Assembly: GCA_964622305.1 (NCBI GenBank)
Contig: CAZUPR010000006.1
Span: 1-49,050 of the forward strand
Origin: SKKY01 sp964622305
Lineage (GTDB): Bacteria > Bacillota > Peptococcia > Peptococcales > SKKY01
Reading direction: 5' to 3'
DNA length: 49,050 nt
In this document: positions 22,346 to 29,882 of the stretch, one piece after another
How the letters are laid out: the number at the start of each line of letters is the position of its first letter
Numbering within the stretch: position 1 is the stretch's first letter
Program-made: the position numbers and the translations under genes
The notes under the pieces: model-generated
Seen by the model: the letters and a program-made list of their open reading frames with translations, nothing else
Databases searched by the model: none
Told to the model about the DNA's origin: nothing

Positions 22346-23710
22346 TTGGGAAAAAGAATAGTAATTGCCGGCGTTAACAGTGGATCGGGTAAAACCACCA
22401 TCACCAGTGGCCTTATGAGACTTTTAACTCAGAAGGGAATTAAGGTTCAACCCTTTAAGTCCGGTCCAGATTTTATTGACCCAACCTACCATACAAAGGC
22501 TACTGGTAATTTTTCCAGAAACTTAGACTCCTGGATGTTTGGTGAAGATTTACTTAAAGAACTTTTAGATAAAAACTCCAAAGATGCCGATATTTCCATA
22601 ATTGAAGGAGTAATGGGTCTTTTTGATGGAAAAAGCGGGACTGATGAAAGAGGCAGCAGCTCACATCTGGCAAAAATCACTAAAAGCCCGGTCATCCTGG
22701 TTCTTGACAGCAGGTCGATTGCAAGGTCAGCAGCAGCCATTGTTTATGGTTTTATGCATTATGACCCAGATTTAATGGTAAAAGGAGTAATTCTTAATAA
22801 GGTAGCCAGTCAGAGACATTTGCAGATTTTAAAAGATGCAATTGAACCTTTAGGCATCCAAGTTGTAGGTTACCTAATGAGAAATGATCAGATGAAGATG
22901 CCAGAAAGAAAATTGGGTCTCATACCAGCTTCCGAAATGGCTCTTTTAGACCAGCAACTGGACTATATAGCTTCCGAGATGGAAAAAACTATTGATTATA
23001 AAAAGATTTTAGAAATAGCAGACCAGGCAGAAGAATTTTCCCTGCCTGAAAAAAGAGTTTTTTCTCAAGATACAAAAGACTCTTTTAAGGATCAGGGGCT
23101 TAAAATTGGCCTCGCTCTCGATGCAGCTTTTTCCTTTTACTATCATGATGGAATTGATTATTTAAAGCATTTAGGGGCAGAAATCATTCCCTTTAGTCCT
23201 TTAAAAGACAAAAAACTGCCTGAAGGCCTTTCCGGGCTTATTTTAGGGGGAGGCTTTCCGGAACTTCATTTAGAAGCCCTGAAAGGGAATAAAAGTTTTA
23301 TCAAAGATCTTAGAGAAAAAGTTATAAATAAAGAACTGGCTCTTATGGCTGAATCGGGGGGCCTTCTTTATCTTGCTAATATCGCTTCTCTGGTTCCGGG
23401 CAAGGTTGAATTAACTGACCGTCTGGCAGCCATGGGCTATAGAAGGGCTCTTATAAAAGAAGACTCTGTTTTGGGTAAAAAAGATCAGATAATTATCGGC
23501 CACGAATTCCACTACAGTTTATATGAGCCAGATTCAGAAGATTTGGCCCCAGCTTTTACTTTTGAAGAAAACAGCAAGGATGATGGTTACAGTAAGGCTA
23601 ATATAGTGGCTTCATATTTACATTTTCATCTTGCAGCTAACCCACAAATAGCAGAAAATTTCTTACAGAACTGCCTTTTTTATAAAAAAAGAGGGAGAGA
23701 AAGCCTATGA
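22346..23710 (+). CDS. cbiA: cobyrinate a,c-diamide synthase with the glutaminase cysteine replaced by serine
   Basis: CbiA amidates the a and c side chains of cobyrinate using ATP and ammonia, normally released from glutamine by its C-terminal domain. The N-terminal ATP domain is normal (IAGVNSGSGKTTITSGL, PFKSGPDFIDPTYH, EGVMGLFDG). The GATase domain is present (LGGGFPELHLEAL, IIGHEFHYS, VASYLHFHLAANP), but the nucleophile motif reads MAESGGLLYLA where the family has AECGG. Codon 337 is TCG (Ser, 23354-23356). TTG 22346 is chosen because GGGAGG lies at 22332-22337; GTG 22337 would add three residues. Synthetase activity with free ammonia may remain. Confidence 0.94.
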   Translation: MGKRIVIAGVNSGSGKTTITSGLMRLLTQKGIKVQPFKSGPDFIDPTYHTKATGNFSRNLDSWMFGEDLLKELLDKNSKDADISIIEGVMGLFDGKSGTDERGSSSHLAKITKSPVILVLDSRSIARSAAAIVYGFMHYDPDLMVKGVILNKVASQRHLQILKDAIEPLGIQVVGYLMRNDQMKMPERKLGLIPASEMALLDQQLDYIASEMEKTIDYKKILEIADQAEEFSLPEKRVFSQDTKDSFKDQGLKIGLALDAAFSFYYHDGIDYLKHLGAEIIPFSPLKDKKLPEGLSGLILGGGFPELHLEALKGNKSFIKDLREKVINKELALMAESGGLLYLANIASLVPGKVELTDRLAAMGYRRALIKEDSVLGKKDQIIIGHEFHYSLYEPDSEDLAPAFTFEENSKDDGYSKANIVASYLHFHLAANPQIAENFLQNCLFYKKRGRESL

Positions 23711-24453
23711 AAAGCCTAATCTTAGCTCTTCAATTTCTTACCAGAATACCAATAAAGCTTGAAAAAATGGAGGTAAATGACCAGGATTTTGGTTTGTCCC
23801 AAAGGGCTTTTATTATAGTGGCTCTTATCATGGGAAGCTTTTCAACAGGTCTTTATCTTCTCCTGACAAACAGACTTCCAGATTTAGTTTTAGGCTTTAT
23901 TTTGCTGGCTTTTGAAATTATTATTAGTGGAGGGCTTTTACTTGATGGTTTTATGGATACTTGTGATGGTATTTTTTCTTCCAGACCAAGAGAAGAAGCT
24001 ATGGAGATTATGAGAGACAGCAGGGTAGGTGCCTATAGCGTAACCTTTGTTATCCTGCTTTTTTTAAGTAAGTTTGCCGTATATTCTTCCCTCACTTTTC
24101 TAAAGACACCATATTTAATCACTTTTTTTGCTCCCGCAGCAGGCATGTGGTTTTTACTATTTATTATTAATTATTTCCCTTATGCCAGACAATCCGGGGT
24201 GGGTAAATACTTTAAAGATCAGGCCAGTTTTAAAGTATTTTTTATAAATACTCTTTTAATTGTGGCTCTTTTTGCACTTTCTTCCGGCCTGCAGTACCTT
24301 ATAATGGCCCTTTTAGGCACTTTTTTTATCTCATTTCTTATAGCAGCAAAAATTAATAGCTTTTTGGAAGGGCAAACGGGCGATACCTATGGCGCCATGG
24401 CCCAGACTTCTCAGGCTATCTTTATGTTAATAATGACATTTTTACTTTTTTAG
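23707..24453 (+). CDS. cobS: adenosylcobinamide-GDP ribazoletransferase
   Basis: CobS is the membrane enzyme that joins GDP-cobinamide to alpha-ribazole (phosphate). The 248 residues start LILALQFLTRIPIKL and contain GGLLLDGFMDTCDGIFSSRP, then MEIMRDSRVGAYSVTF and QTGDTYGAMAQTSQAIFML. It has at least five hydrophobic segments. The start overlaps the cbiA stop (ATGA). Confidence 0.95.
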   Translation: MKSLILALQFLTRIPIKLEKMEVNDQDFGLSQRAFIIVALIMGSFSTGLYLLLTNRLPDLVLGFILLAFEIIISGGLLLDGFMDTCDGIFSSRPREEAMEIMRDSRVGAYSVTFVILLFLSKFAVYSSLTFLKTPYLITFFAPAAGMWFLLFIINYFPYARQSGVGKYFKDQASFKVFFINTLLIVALFALSSGLQYLIMALLGTFFISFLIAAKINSFLEGQTGDTYGAMAQTSQAIFMLIMTFLLF

Positions 24454-24464
24454 GGGTGATCTTT

Positions 24465-25337
24465 TTGCAGGTTACTGTTAAAGTTCCTGGAAGCTGTGGT
24501 GAATTAATCCAGGGGATGATGGGTGAGGCTAACTTTCTTGTTACCTGTCCTGTTAATTCCTATTCAATTCTTAAAGCTAAAAAAAACACAATCAAAGAAC
24601 ACAGGATTAACCTTCCTGGGAAGAATAAACTCCTTAGAGCCCTGGATGAAACTCTTAAGTGCCTGGAGCTTGATCTGACTGAGGGTTACGACATCAATCT
24701 GGAATCAGGCCTTTTGATAGGAAAGGGTATGGCCAGTTCTACAGCTGATATGACTGCAGCTATTATCGCCATTGCTTCTTTAAACAATAAAAATATAAGC
24801 CATGAAATGATCAGCCGTATTCTTCTTAAAATTGAGCCTTCAGATGGTATTTTTTATCCTGGAATAGTTGCCTTTGACCATATTCATGGTTCCTTTTATG
24901 AAAAAACGGGTCAAGCTTTTGATGTGAACTTCTTAATCTATGATTACGGCGGCCAGGTAGACACTATTTCCTTTAACAGTGATCCTAAATTGAGGGAAAA
25001 AAATTTGGCAAAAAAAGAAACAATTGAAAAGGCATATTTTCTTTTAAAGGATGCCTTTGCCAGCCAAGATATAAAAAAGCTGGGGCAGGCTGCGAGTATG
25101 AGTGCCCTGGCTAATCAAAGTATTTTACATAAGAAAAATTTAGAAGAAATAATTGAAGAAAGCCTTTTTTATGGTGCATACGGGGTTAATATTGCCCACA
25201 GTGGAACCTTAATAGGCATTGTTAATAATAAGGAAAGTCAGCTTGAGTCTTTGCAGGATGCAATAAAAGAGAAGTTCCCTTTTCTTGACCTTTTAGGGAA
25301 CTACAAACTTGTTGATGGAGGATACCAAATTGATTAA
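24465..25337 (+). CDS. pduX: GHMP kinase, probable L-threonine kinase (PduX-like)
   Basis: PduX phosphorylates L-threonine, and CobD then decarboxylates the product to aminopropanol phosphate. The GHMP features are VKVPGSCGELIQGMMG near the start, the ATP-binding loop GKGMASSTADMTAA near residue 90, and the C-terminal NIAHSGTLIGI. TTG 24465 (290 aa) lies at good distance from AGGGGTGA at 24452-24459; GTG 24456 would lie inside that ribosome site. Position between cobS and cobD strongly supports the threonine kinase assignment over other GHMP kinases. Confidence 0.85.
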   Translation: MQVTVKVPGSCGELIQGMMGEANFLVTCPVNSYSILKAKKNTIKEHRINLPGKNKLLRALDETLKCLELDLTEGYDINLESGLLIGKGMASSTADMTAAIIAIASLNNKNISHEMISRILLKIEPSDGIFYPGIVAFDHIHGSFYEKTGQAFDVNFLIYDYGGQVDTISFNSDPKLREKNLAKKETIEKAYFLLKDAFASQDIKKLGQAASMSALANQSILHKKNLEEIIEESLFYGAYGVNIAHSGTLIGIVNNKESQLESLQDAIKEKFPFLDLLGNYKLVDGGYQID

Positions 25338-26412
25338 AAGCGGTCACGGCGGGGATTTAGCCTACTATGCAGAAAAGTATCAGATAGCCAGAGAAGAGCT
25401 TGTAGACTTTAGTGCTAACATCAATCCTCTGGGACCTCCAGCTGAAATATTTGATATAATTAAAGAGAGCTTTGATCTAATTAAAGATTATCCCCAGCCA
25501 AATTCTAAAAGACTTCTGGAACTTGCCCAGGAAAAATTTGGAATTGACAGTAAGAAGATAATTTTTGGCAATGGGGCCAGTGAGCTTTTATTTTTGCTTA
25601 TGAACCATCTAAGACCAAAAAAAGTTTTTATTCCACGCCCAACTTTTTCTGAATATGAAAGAGCAGCAAGGGCAGTGGAGGCAAGTATAAATTGGATAGA
25701 TTTAAAAGAAGACTTTCAAAAAATTGATAAGTCCTTTATAAAGAATCTTGCCAGTGGCGATGTGGTTTTTATCTGCAATCCCAATAATCCTACAGCTTCA
25801 TCTTTCACCAGGGAAGACATTTTAGATATTTTAAATGATTTACGTAAAAAGAAGGCCTATCTTTTTCTTGATGAATCATTTGTTGATTTTCTTGATTCAG
25901 GTAAAGATGCTTCCCTAAGAGGAGAACTGGCTAAATATGAAAATCTCTTTATTCTTTATTCCTTAACTAAAATTTACTCTATCCCAGGCCTGAGACTGGG
26001 TCTTATGTTTGGCCCAGAAGAAATAATTGCAAAACTTTATGAAGCAAAGGACCCATGGAATTTAAATATTTTTGCTCAAAAAGCGGGAGAATATCTTTTA
26101 AAAAATGAGTCTTTTATTGAAGAAACAAGCAGATATTTTTACCAGGAAAGAAAAAGAGTTTTTGAAGAATTTAAAAAAATATCTTCACTGAAAACCTTTG
26201 AACCTAGAGCTAATTTTATTTTCTTTGAAATACTTAATGATAAAAAAGTTGAAGATTTGCAGGAATTTTTAATCAAAGAAAAAATTATGATCAGAGATTG
26301 CTCCAATTATCCGGGTCTCTCTGACAAGCACTTTAGAACAGCCATAAAAAGTAAGGAAGAGAATAATCTTCTTCTAAAAAATATAAAAGATTTTTTTGCT
26401 GAAAGGAGTTAA
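25330..26412 (+). CDS. cobD: threonine-phosphate decarboxylase (PLP-dependent)
   Basis: CobD decarboxylates L-threonine phosphate to (R)-1-amino-2-propanol phosphate. It is an aminotransferase-fold protein of 360 aa: SGHGGDLAYYAEKY, DFSANINPLGPP, GNGASELLFLL, FICNPNNPTAS, FLDESFVDF, the PLP lysine in YSLTKIYSIPGLRLG, and a C-terminal FRTAIKS. TTG 25330 is chosen because GGAGG is at 25317-25321. Earlier TTG or ATG codons in the frame lie before that site. It overlaps pduX by eight bases. Confidence 0.93.
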   Translation: MIKSGHGGDLAYYAEKYQIAREELVDFSANINPLGPPAEIFDIIKESFDLIKDYPQPNSKRLLELAQEKFGIDSKKIIFGNGASELLFLLMNHLRPKKVFIPRPTFSEYERAARAVEASINWIDLKEDFQKIDKSFIKNLASGDVVFICNPNNPTASSFTREDILDILNDLRKKKAYLFLDESFVDFLDSGKDASLRGELAKYENLFILYSLTKIYSIPGLRLGLMFGPEEIIAKLYEAKDPWNLNIFAQKAGEYLLKNESFIEETSRYFYQERKRVFEEFKKISSLKTFEPRANFIFFEILNDKKVEDLQEFLIKEKIMIRDCSNYPGLSDKHFRTAIKSKEENNLLLKNIKDFFAERS

Positions 26413-26413
26413 A

Positions 26414-27025
26414 ATGACAAGACTAATATTTGTTAGACATGGTTATACTTATTGGAATGAAGAAAAAAAATACCAGGGTTTTTCTGATATTGGCCTTAAT
26501 CAGCAGGGTATTGACGAGGCCCAGAAATTGGCTAAGAGACTTTCTGTAGAAAAAATAGATACAATTTATGTCAGCCCCTTAAAAAGAACCATTCAAACGG
26601 CTGAGATAATTAATGAAAGTTTTAATTATAAGCTGCACTTCAGGGATTGCCTGAAAGAAATTAATTTTGGTGACTGGGAAGGTTATACCTTTGAGGAAAT
26701 CGTAAAAACCTATCCTGACCTTAGTCAGAAATGGCTGGATAAACCAGCAGATATGAGACCTCCCAATGGCGAAAATTTTAGAGACCTGCAAGAGAGGGCG
26801 GTAAAGGTCTTGCACGAAATATTTGATGTCAACAGGGGTAAGAATGTTCTTATAGTAACCCATGGCGGACTCATCAGCGTTTTAGTTTGTTATATTCTAA
26901 AAATCAGACTTGATGAACTTTGGAAATTTATTTCACATAATACAGGGATAACTATTTTAGAAGAATTAAATGACGAATTAATCCTGACAACCTTTAATGA
27001 GCACGGACATTTGAAGTATTTGTAA
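26414..27025 (+). CDS. cobC: histidine phosphatase family protein, probable alpha-ribazole phosphatase
   Basis: The 203-aa protein has the branch-1 phosphoglycerate-mutase-like core: catalytic VRHGYTYWNEEKKYQGFSD near the N-terminus, SPLKRTIQTAEII, ECL-like LKEINFGDWEG, and VTHGGLISVLV with the second catalytic His. In this position it most likely removes phosphate from alpha-ribazole phosphate or adenosylcobalamin phosphate. The sequence alone cannot exclude a generic phosphatase. The start ATG follows AAAGGAG at 26402-26408. Confidence 0.85.
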   Translation: MTRLIFVRHGYTYWNEEKKYQGFSDIGLNQQGIDEAQKLAKRLSVEKIDTIYVSPLKRTIQTAEIINESFNYKLHFRDCLKEINFGDWEGYTFEEIVKTYPDLSQKWLDKPADMRPPNGENFRDLQERAVKVLHEIFDVNRGKNVLIVTHGGLISVLVCYILKIRLDELWKFISHNTGITILEELNDELILTTFNEHGHLKYL

Positions 27026-27042
27026 AATAAATGTAAGATAAA

Positions 27043-27071
27043 TTGAAAGATTGATTATAACAAAATAAAAT
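27043..27071 (+). promoter_or_regulatory. promoter of the envelope/stress trio
   Basis: TTGAAA (27043-27048), a 17-bp spacer, and TAAAAT (27066-27071), about 30 bases before the ATG at 27100. No terminator is seen between the cobC-like gene and this promoter. Confidence 0.55.
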
Positions 27072-27099
27072 GGGGTAAAATTTTGAAAGGAGGTATGAA

Positions 27100-27519
27100 A
27101 TGAAGATTGAAAAAAAATATGAAGAAAAATATCGCGATACTTTCGAAAAAAAAGCAGAGAAAATTATAAACAATGTTGAACAAACCCACAAACTAATTAA
27201 TGATGCAATGGAAAAAGCTAATCGCGTAACAGATGGTCCGGCAGAAGAAGTTTGGGCTAATTTTCTTGTTTTTTTTGATTTAATGAGGGATTGGGTTACA
27301 GGAAAATATAAAAATATTCCAGGTGGTTCAATCATTATGATAGTAGCATCACTTTTATATTTTCTTTCACCCTTTGATATTGTCCCGGATTTCATACCAG
27401 GCCTGGGCTATATAGATGACCTGGCTGTTGTTTCATACACTTTCAGACAAATACAGGCAGATATTGATAAGTATCTGGTATGGAAAAGTGTAAAGGGAAT
27501 TGAAGATACACTAAATTAA
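27100..27519 (+). CDS. YkvA-type DUF1232 protein
   Basis: This is a 139-aa protein with a charged helical N-terminus (1-60). The DUF1232 core follows: GGSIIMIVASLLYFLSPFDI, then VPDFIPGLGYIDDLAV. The core is probably a membrane hairpin. The biochemical function of the family is not known. The start follows a full AAAGGAGGT. It is grouped with a YtxH and a DUF948 protein, which suggests an envelope or stress role. Confidence 0.85.
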   Translation: MKIEKKYEEKYRDTFEKKAEKIINNVEQTHKLINDAMEKANRVTDGPAEEVWANFLVFFDLMRDWVTGKYKNIPGGSIIMIVASLLYFLSPFDIVPDFIPGLGYIDDLAVVSYTFRQIQADIDKYLVWKSVKGIEDTLN

Positions 27520-27536
27520 TTCAGGAGGTAGTTATT

Positions 27537-27959
27537 ATGTTTTTTATTAATGAGAGAAAAAGAAGAGAAATGGAAGAATATTACGAGGCAAAAGCACAAA
27601 GAGATCAGGCTGCTTCTGCTGCATGGGGTGCTATAATTGGTCTTGGTGTGGGTGCTTTGGCAGGTCTTTTATTTGCCCCAAAACCTGGTGCAGAAATGAG
27701 AGAAGAAATTGCTCAAAAAGGTAAAGAAACTATGGAATATGCCCGCGAAACAGCCAGAGAAGTAAAAGAATCTGCAAAACTTACAGCAGAAGAAATCAAA
27801 CAAAGAACTGAGGCAGCTGCAGCAGATTTTAAAGGTAAAATTGAAGATTTTAAAGAAGGCGCCCAAGAAGCCTATGAAGATTTAAGTGAAGAAGTTCTTG
27901 ATGAAATTGAGGACATAGCTGAAGATATCGAAGAAACCATAAAAAAGGCAAAAAAATAA
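27537..27959 (+). CDS. YtxH-domain protein
   Basis: The 140-aa protein has a glycine-rich membrane segment (AIIGLGVGALAGLLFAPKPG) near residues 25-45, characteristic of YtxH general-stress proteins. A long, highly charged amphipathic helix rich in Glu, Lys and Ala follows to the C-terminus. In Bacillus, ytxH is in a general-stress operon, but no biochemical activity is known. Start after AGGAGGT. Confidence 0.9.
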   Translation: MFFINERKRREMEEYYEAKAQRDQAASAAWGAIIGLGVGALAGLLFAPKPGAEMREEIAQKGKETMEYARETAREVKESAKLTAEEIKQRTEAAAADFKGKIEDFKEGAQEAYEDLSEEVLDEIEDIAEDIEETIKKAKK

Positions 27960-27980
27960 TAAAAGACTGGAGTTGTTAAT

Positions 27981-28412
27981 ATGACTATTTCCTTGGTCGA
28001 TCTGGGTTATATTATAATTTTTGCTTTGCTGGCTGCTCTTTTGGTTTATCTGATTATGACTTTAAAAAATGTTAATGCACTTTTGGAAGAATCCAAAAGA
28101 ATTGCCTTAGACAATGAAAAGTCACTTAAAGAAAGCCTTGAAAGTGTCTCAGCTATTGCAGATAACCTTGATTTGATTACTAAAGACATACATGGAATGA
28201 CTACTCTGGTCAAGGGTGGTTTTCACAGGGCCGACAGCACCCTTGAAGCTGTAGAAAAAAATATCAAAGGTTCAGCTGAAAGTGTAAAACATAATGTTGA
28301 TGAATCTTTGGGGGCAGTTAAGAAAAACGTTGAAGAACTAGCCTCATATATTGGTTTGATTAGTAAGGTTGCTGATTCTTTTGCCAGCTCTTTTTTAAGC
28401 AGGAAAAAGTAA
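27981..28412 (+). CDS. DUF948-domain membrane protein
   Basis: The 143-aa protein has one N-terminal membrane helix (about 5-28, LGYIIIFALLAALLVYLIMT) followed by a coiled-coil-like region with heptad spacing (VNALLEESKRIALDNEKSL and onward), as in DUF948/YtxG proteins. YtxG and YtxH are adjacent in Bacillus, and the same pairing here supports the call. It ends before a hairpin terminator. Confidence 0.85.
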   Translation: MTISLVDLGYIIIFALLAALLVYLIMTLKNVNALLEESKRIALDNEKSLKESLESVSAIADNLDLITKDIHGMTTLVKGGFHRADSTLEAVEKNIKGSAESVKHNVDESLGAVKKNVEELASYIGLISKVADSFASSFLSRKK

Positions 28413-28424
28413 AGCCCCTCCGAA

Positions 28425-28465
28425 AAGCCGTATTTTCATTATTTGGAGATACGGCTTATTTATTG
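28425..28465 (+). terminator. probable rho-independent terminator after the trio
   Basis: AAGCCGTAT (28425-28433) pairs with ATACGGCTT (28449-28457) across a 15-nt loop, followed by an imperfect T tract (ATTTATT). The weak T tract lowers confidence. Confidence 0.6.
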
Positions 28466-28517
28466 TAAAATATAAGTAGCTTCTTATCTAAAAAAGAAAA
28501 ATTCTGGAGGAGTAGTT

Positions 28518-29834
28518 TTGGCAAAATATCATATAATAACTTTCGGCTGTCAAATGAATGAAAGAGACAGTGAATATATAGCAGGGACCCTTGAGGCCAT
28601 GGGCTATGAGAATACAGAGAGCCTGGAAGATGCTGATTTAATTTTTTTAAATACCTGTACAATCAGAGAAAAAGCAGAGAATAAGGCTATGAGTCTTCTG
28701 GGCAAGCTTAGAAAAAACAAAGAAGAAAACCCTGATTTAATAATTGCAGTTTCAGGTTGTTTGAGCCAGGAAGAGGGAAAGGCTAAAAGGATTGCCAGCA
28801 GATTAAGCCATGTTGACCTCATAGTTGGCACTCACAACTTACATGAAATAAGTGCCATGCTTAAAAAGGTCCTTAATAAAGAAGGACAGCAAATCAGTAT
28901 CTGGTCTGAGGAAGGCGATATTTATGAAGGCCTGCCAGACAAGCAAGCCCTTCCTTTCAGGTCACTAATTAATATAGTTTATGGATGCAATAATTTTTGC
29001 ACCTATTGCATAGTACCCTTTGTTCGGGGCAGGGAAAGAAGCCGTCTGCCTTTGGACATTATTAATGAGGTTAAAAACAAGGCCTCCCAAGGCGTTAAGG
29101 AAATAATGCTTTTGGGCCAGAATGTTAATTCATATGGCAAGGATTTTACTGACAAAAATTATAACTTTGCCCACTTGATTAAAGATTTAAATCAAGTAGA
29201 AGGCCTTGAATGGATCAGGTATATGACCAGCCATCCCAGAGATTTTTCTGACCAGTTAATTGAAGCTATTGCTCAATCACCAAAGGTTACTGACCATTTT
29301 CACCTGCCAGTTCAGTCAGGCTCTTCTGATATTTTAAAAAGAATGAACAGAGGCTATAGCAGGGAATATTATCTTGATTTGGTTGAAAAAATAAGGGAAA
29401 TCAGACCCCAGGCAGCAATAACTACAGATCTGATTGTTGGCTTTCCTGGTGAAAGTGAAAAAGATTTTCTGGATACCATGGACCTGGTCAGAGAAGTTAA
29501 CTTTGCTTCTGCCTATTCCTTTATCTATTCACCTCGTCTTGGTACACCCGCAAGTAAATTTAAGGAACAAGTGCCTTTAAAAGAAAAAAAAGCAAGAATT
29601 CATGCTTTAAATAAGCTGATTTCCCAACAAGAAATAGATTATAATAAAAAACTTGAAAACACCATTCAAAGAGCTTTGGTTGAAGATAGCTACAAAGAAG
29701 AGGGAAAGCTTTTAGGAAGGACTTCTGCTTTTAGAAGTGTAGTCTTTGAAGGAGGCCAGGATTTGATTGGTCAGTTTGTTAACTTGAAAATTATTAATGC
29801 TGGTAAGCAATTAAAAGGAAATATATCTGATTAA
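28518..29834 (+). CDS. miaB: tRNA-2-methylthio-N6-dimethylallyladenosine synthase
   Basis: MiaB is a radical-SAM methylthiotransferase that modifies A37 of tRNAs reading UNN codons, using the product of MiaA. The 438 residues have the N-terminal UPF0004 domain with cluster cysteines (FGCQMNERDSE, LNTCTIREKAE, VSGCLSQEE). The radical-SAM motif is CNNFCTYCIVPFVRGRERSR, and a C-terminal TRAM domain follows (about 370-438). The start is TTG after GGAGGAG at 28506-28512. miaA, which acts first on the same tRNA base, is 16 kb downstream beyond mutS-mutL. Confidence 0.96.
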   Translation: MAKYHIITFGCQMNERDSEYIAGTLEAMGYENTESLEDADLIFLNTCTIREKAENKAMSLLGKLRKNKEENPDLIIAVSGCLSQEEGKAKRIASRLSHVDLIVGTHNLHEISAMLKKVLNKEGQQISIWSEEGDIYEGLPDKQALPFRSLINIVYGCNNFCTYCIVPFVRGRERSRLPLDIINEVKNKASQGVKEIMLLGQNVNSYGKDFTDKNYNFAHLIKDLNQVEGLEWIRYMTSHPRDFSDQLIEAIAQSPKVTDHFHLPVQSGSSDILKRMNRGYSREYYLDLVEKIREIRPQAAITTDLIVGFPGESEKDFLDTMDLVREVNFASAYSFIYSPRLGTPASKFKEQVPLKEKKARIHALNKLISQQEIDYNKKLENTIQRALVEDSYKEEGKLLGRTSAFRSVVFEGGQDLIGQFVNLKIINAGKQLKGNISD

Positions 29835-29840
29835 GACACA

Positions 29841-29865
29841 AAAAACCAGCTAAGCTGGTTTTTTA
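29841..29865 (+). terminator. rho-independent terminator between miaB and mutS
   Basis: AAAAACCAGC (29841-29850) pairs with GCTGGTTTTT (29854-29863) around the loop TAA. The run of A in one arm makes it look bidirectional. It ends about 18 bases before mutS. Confidence 0.8.
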
Positions 29866-29882
29866 TCAATCTGGAGGTAATT

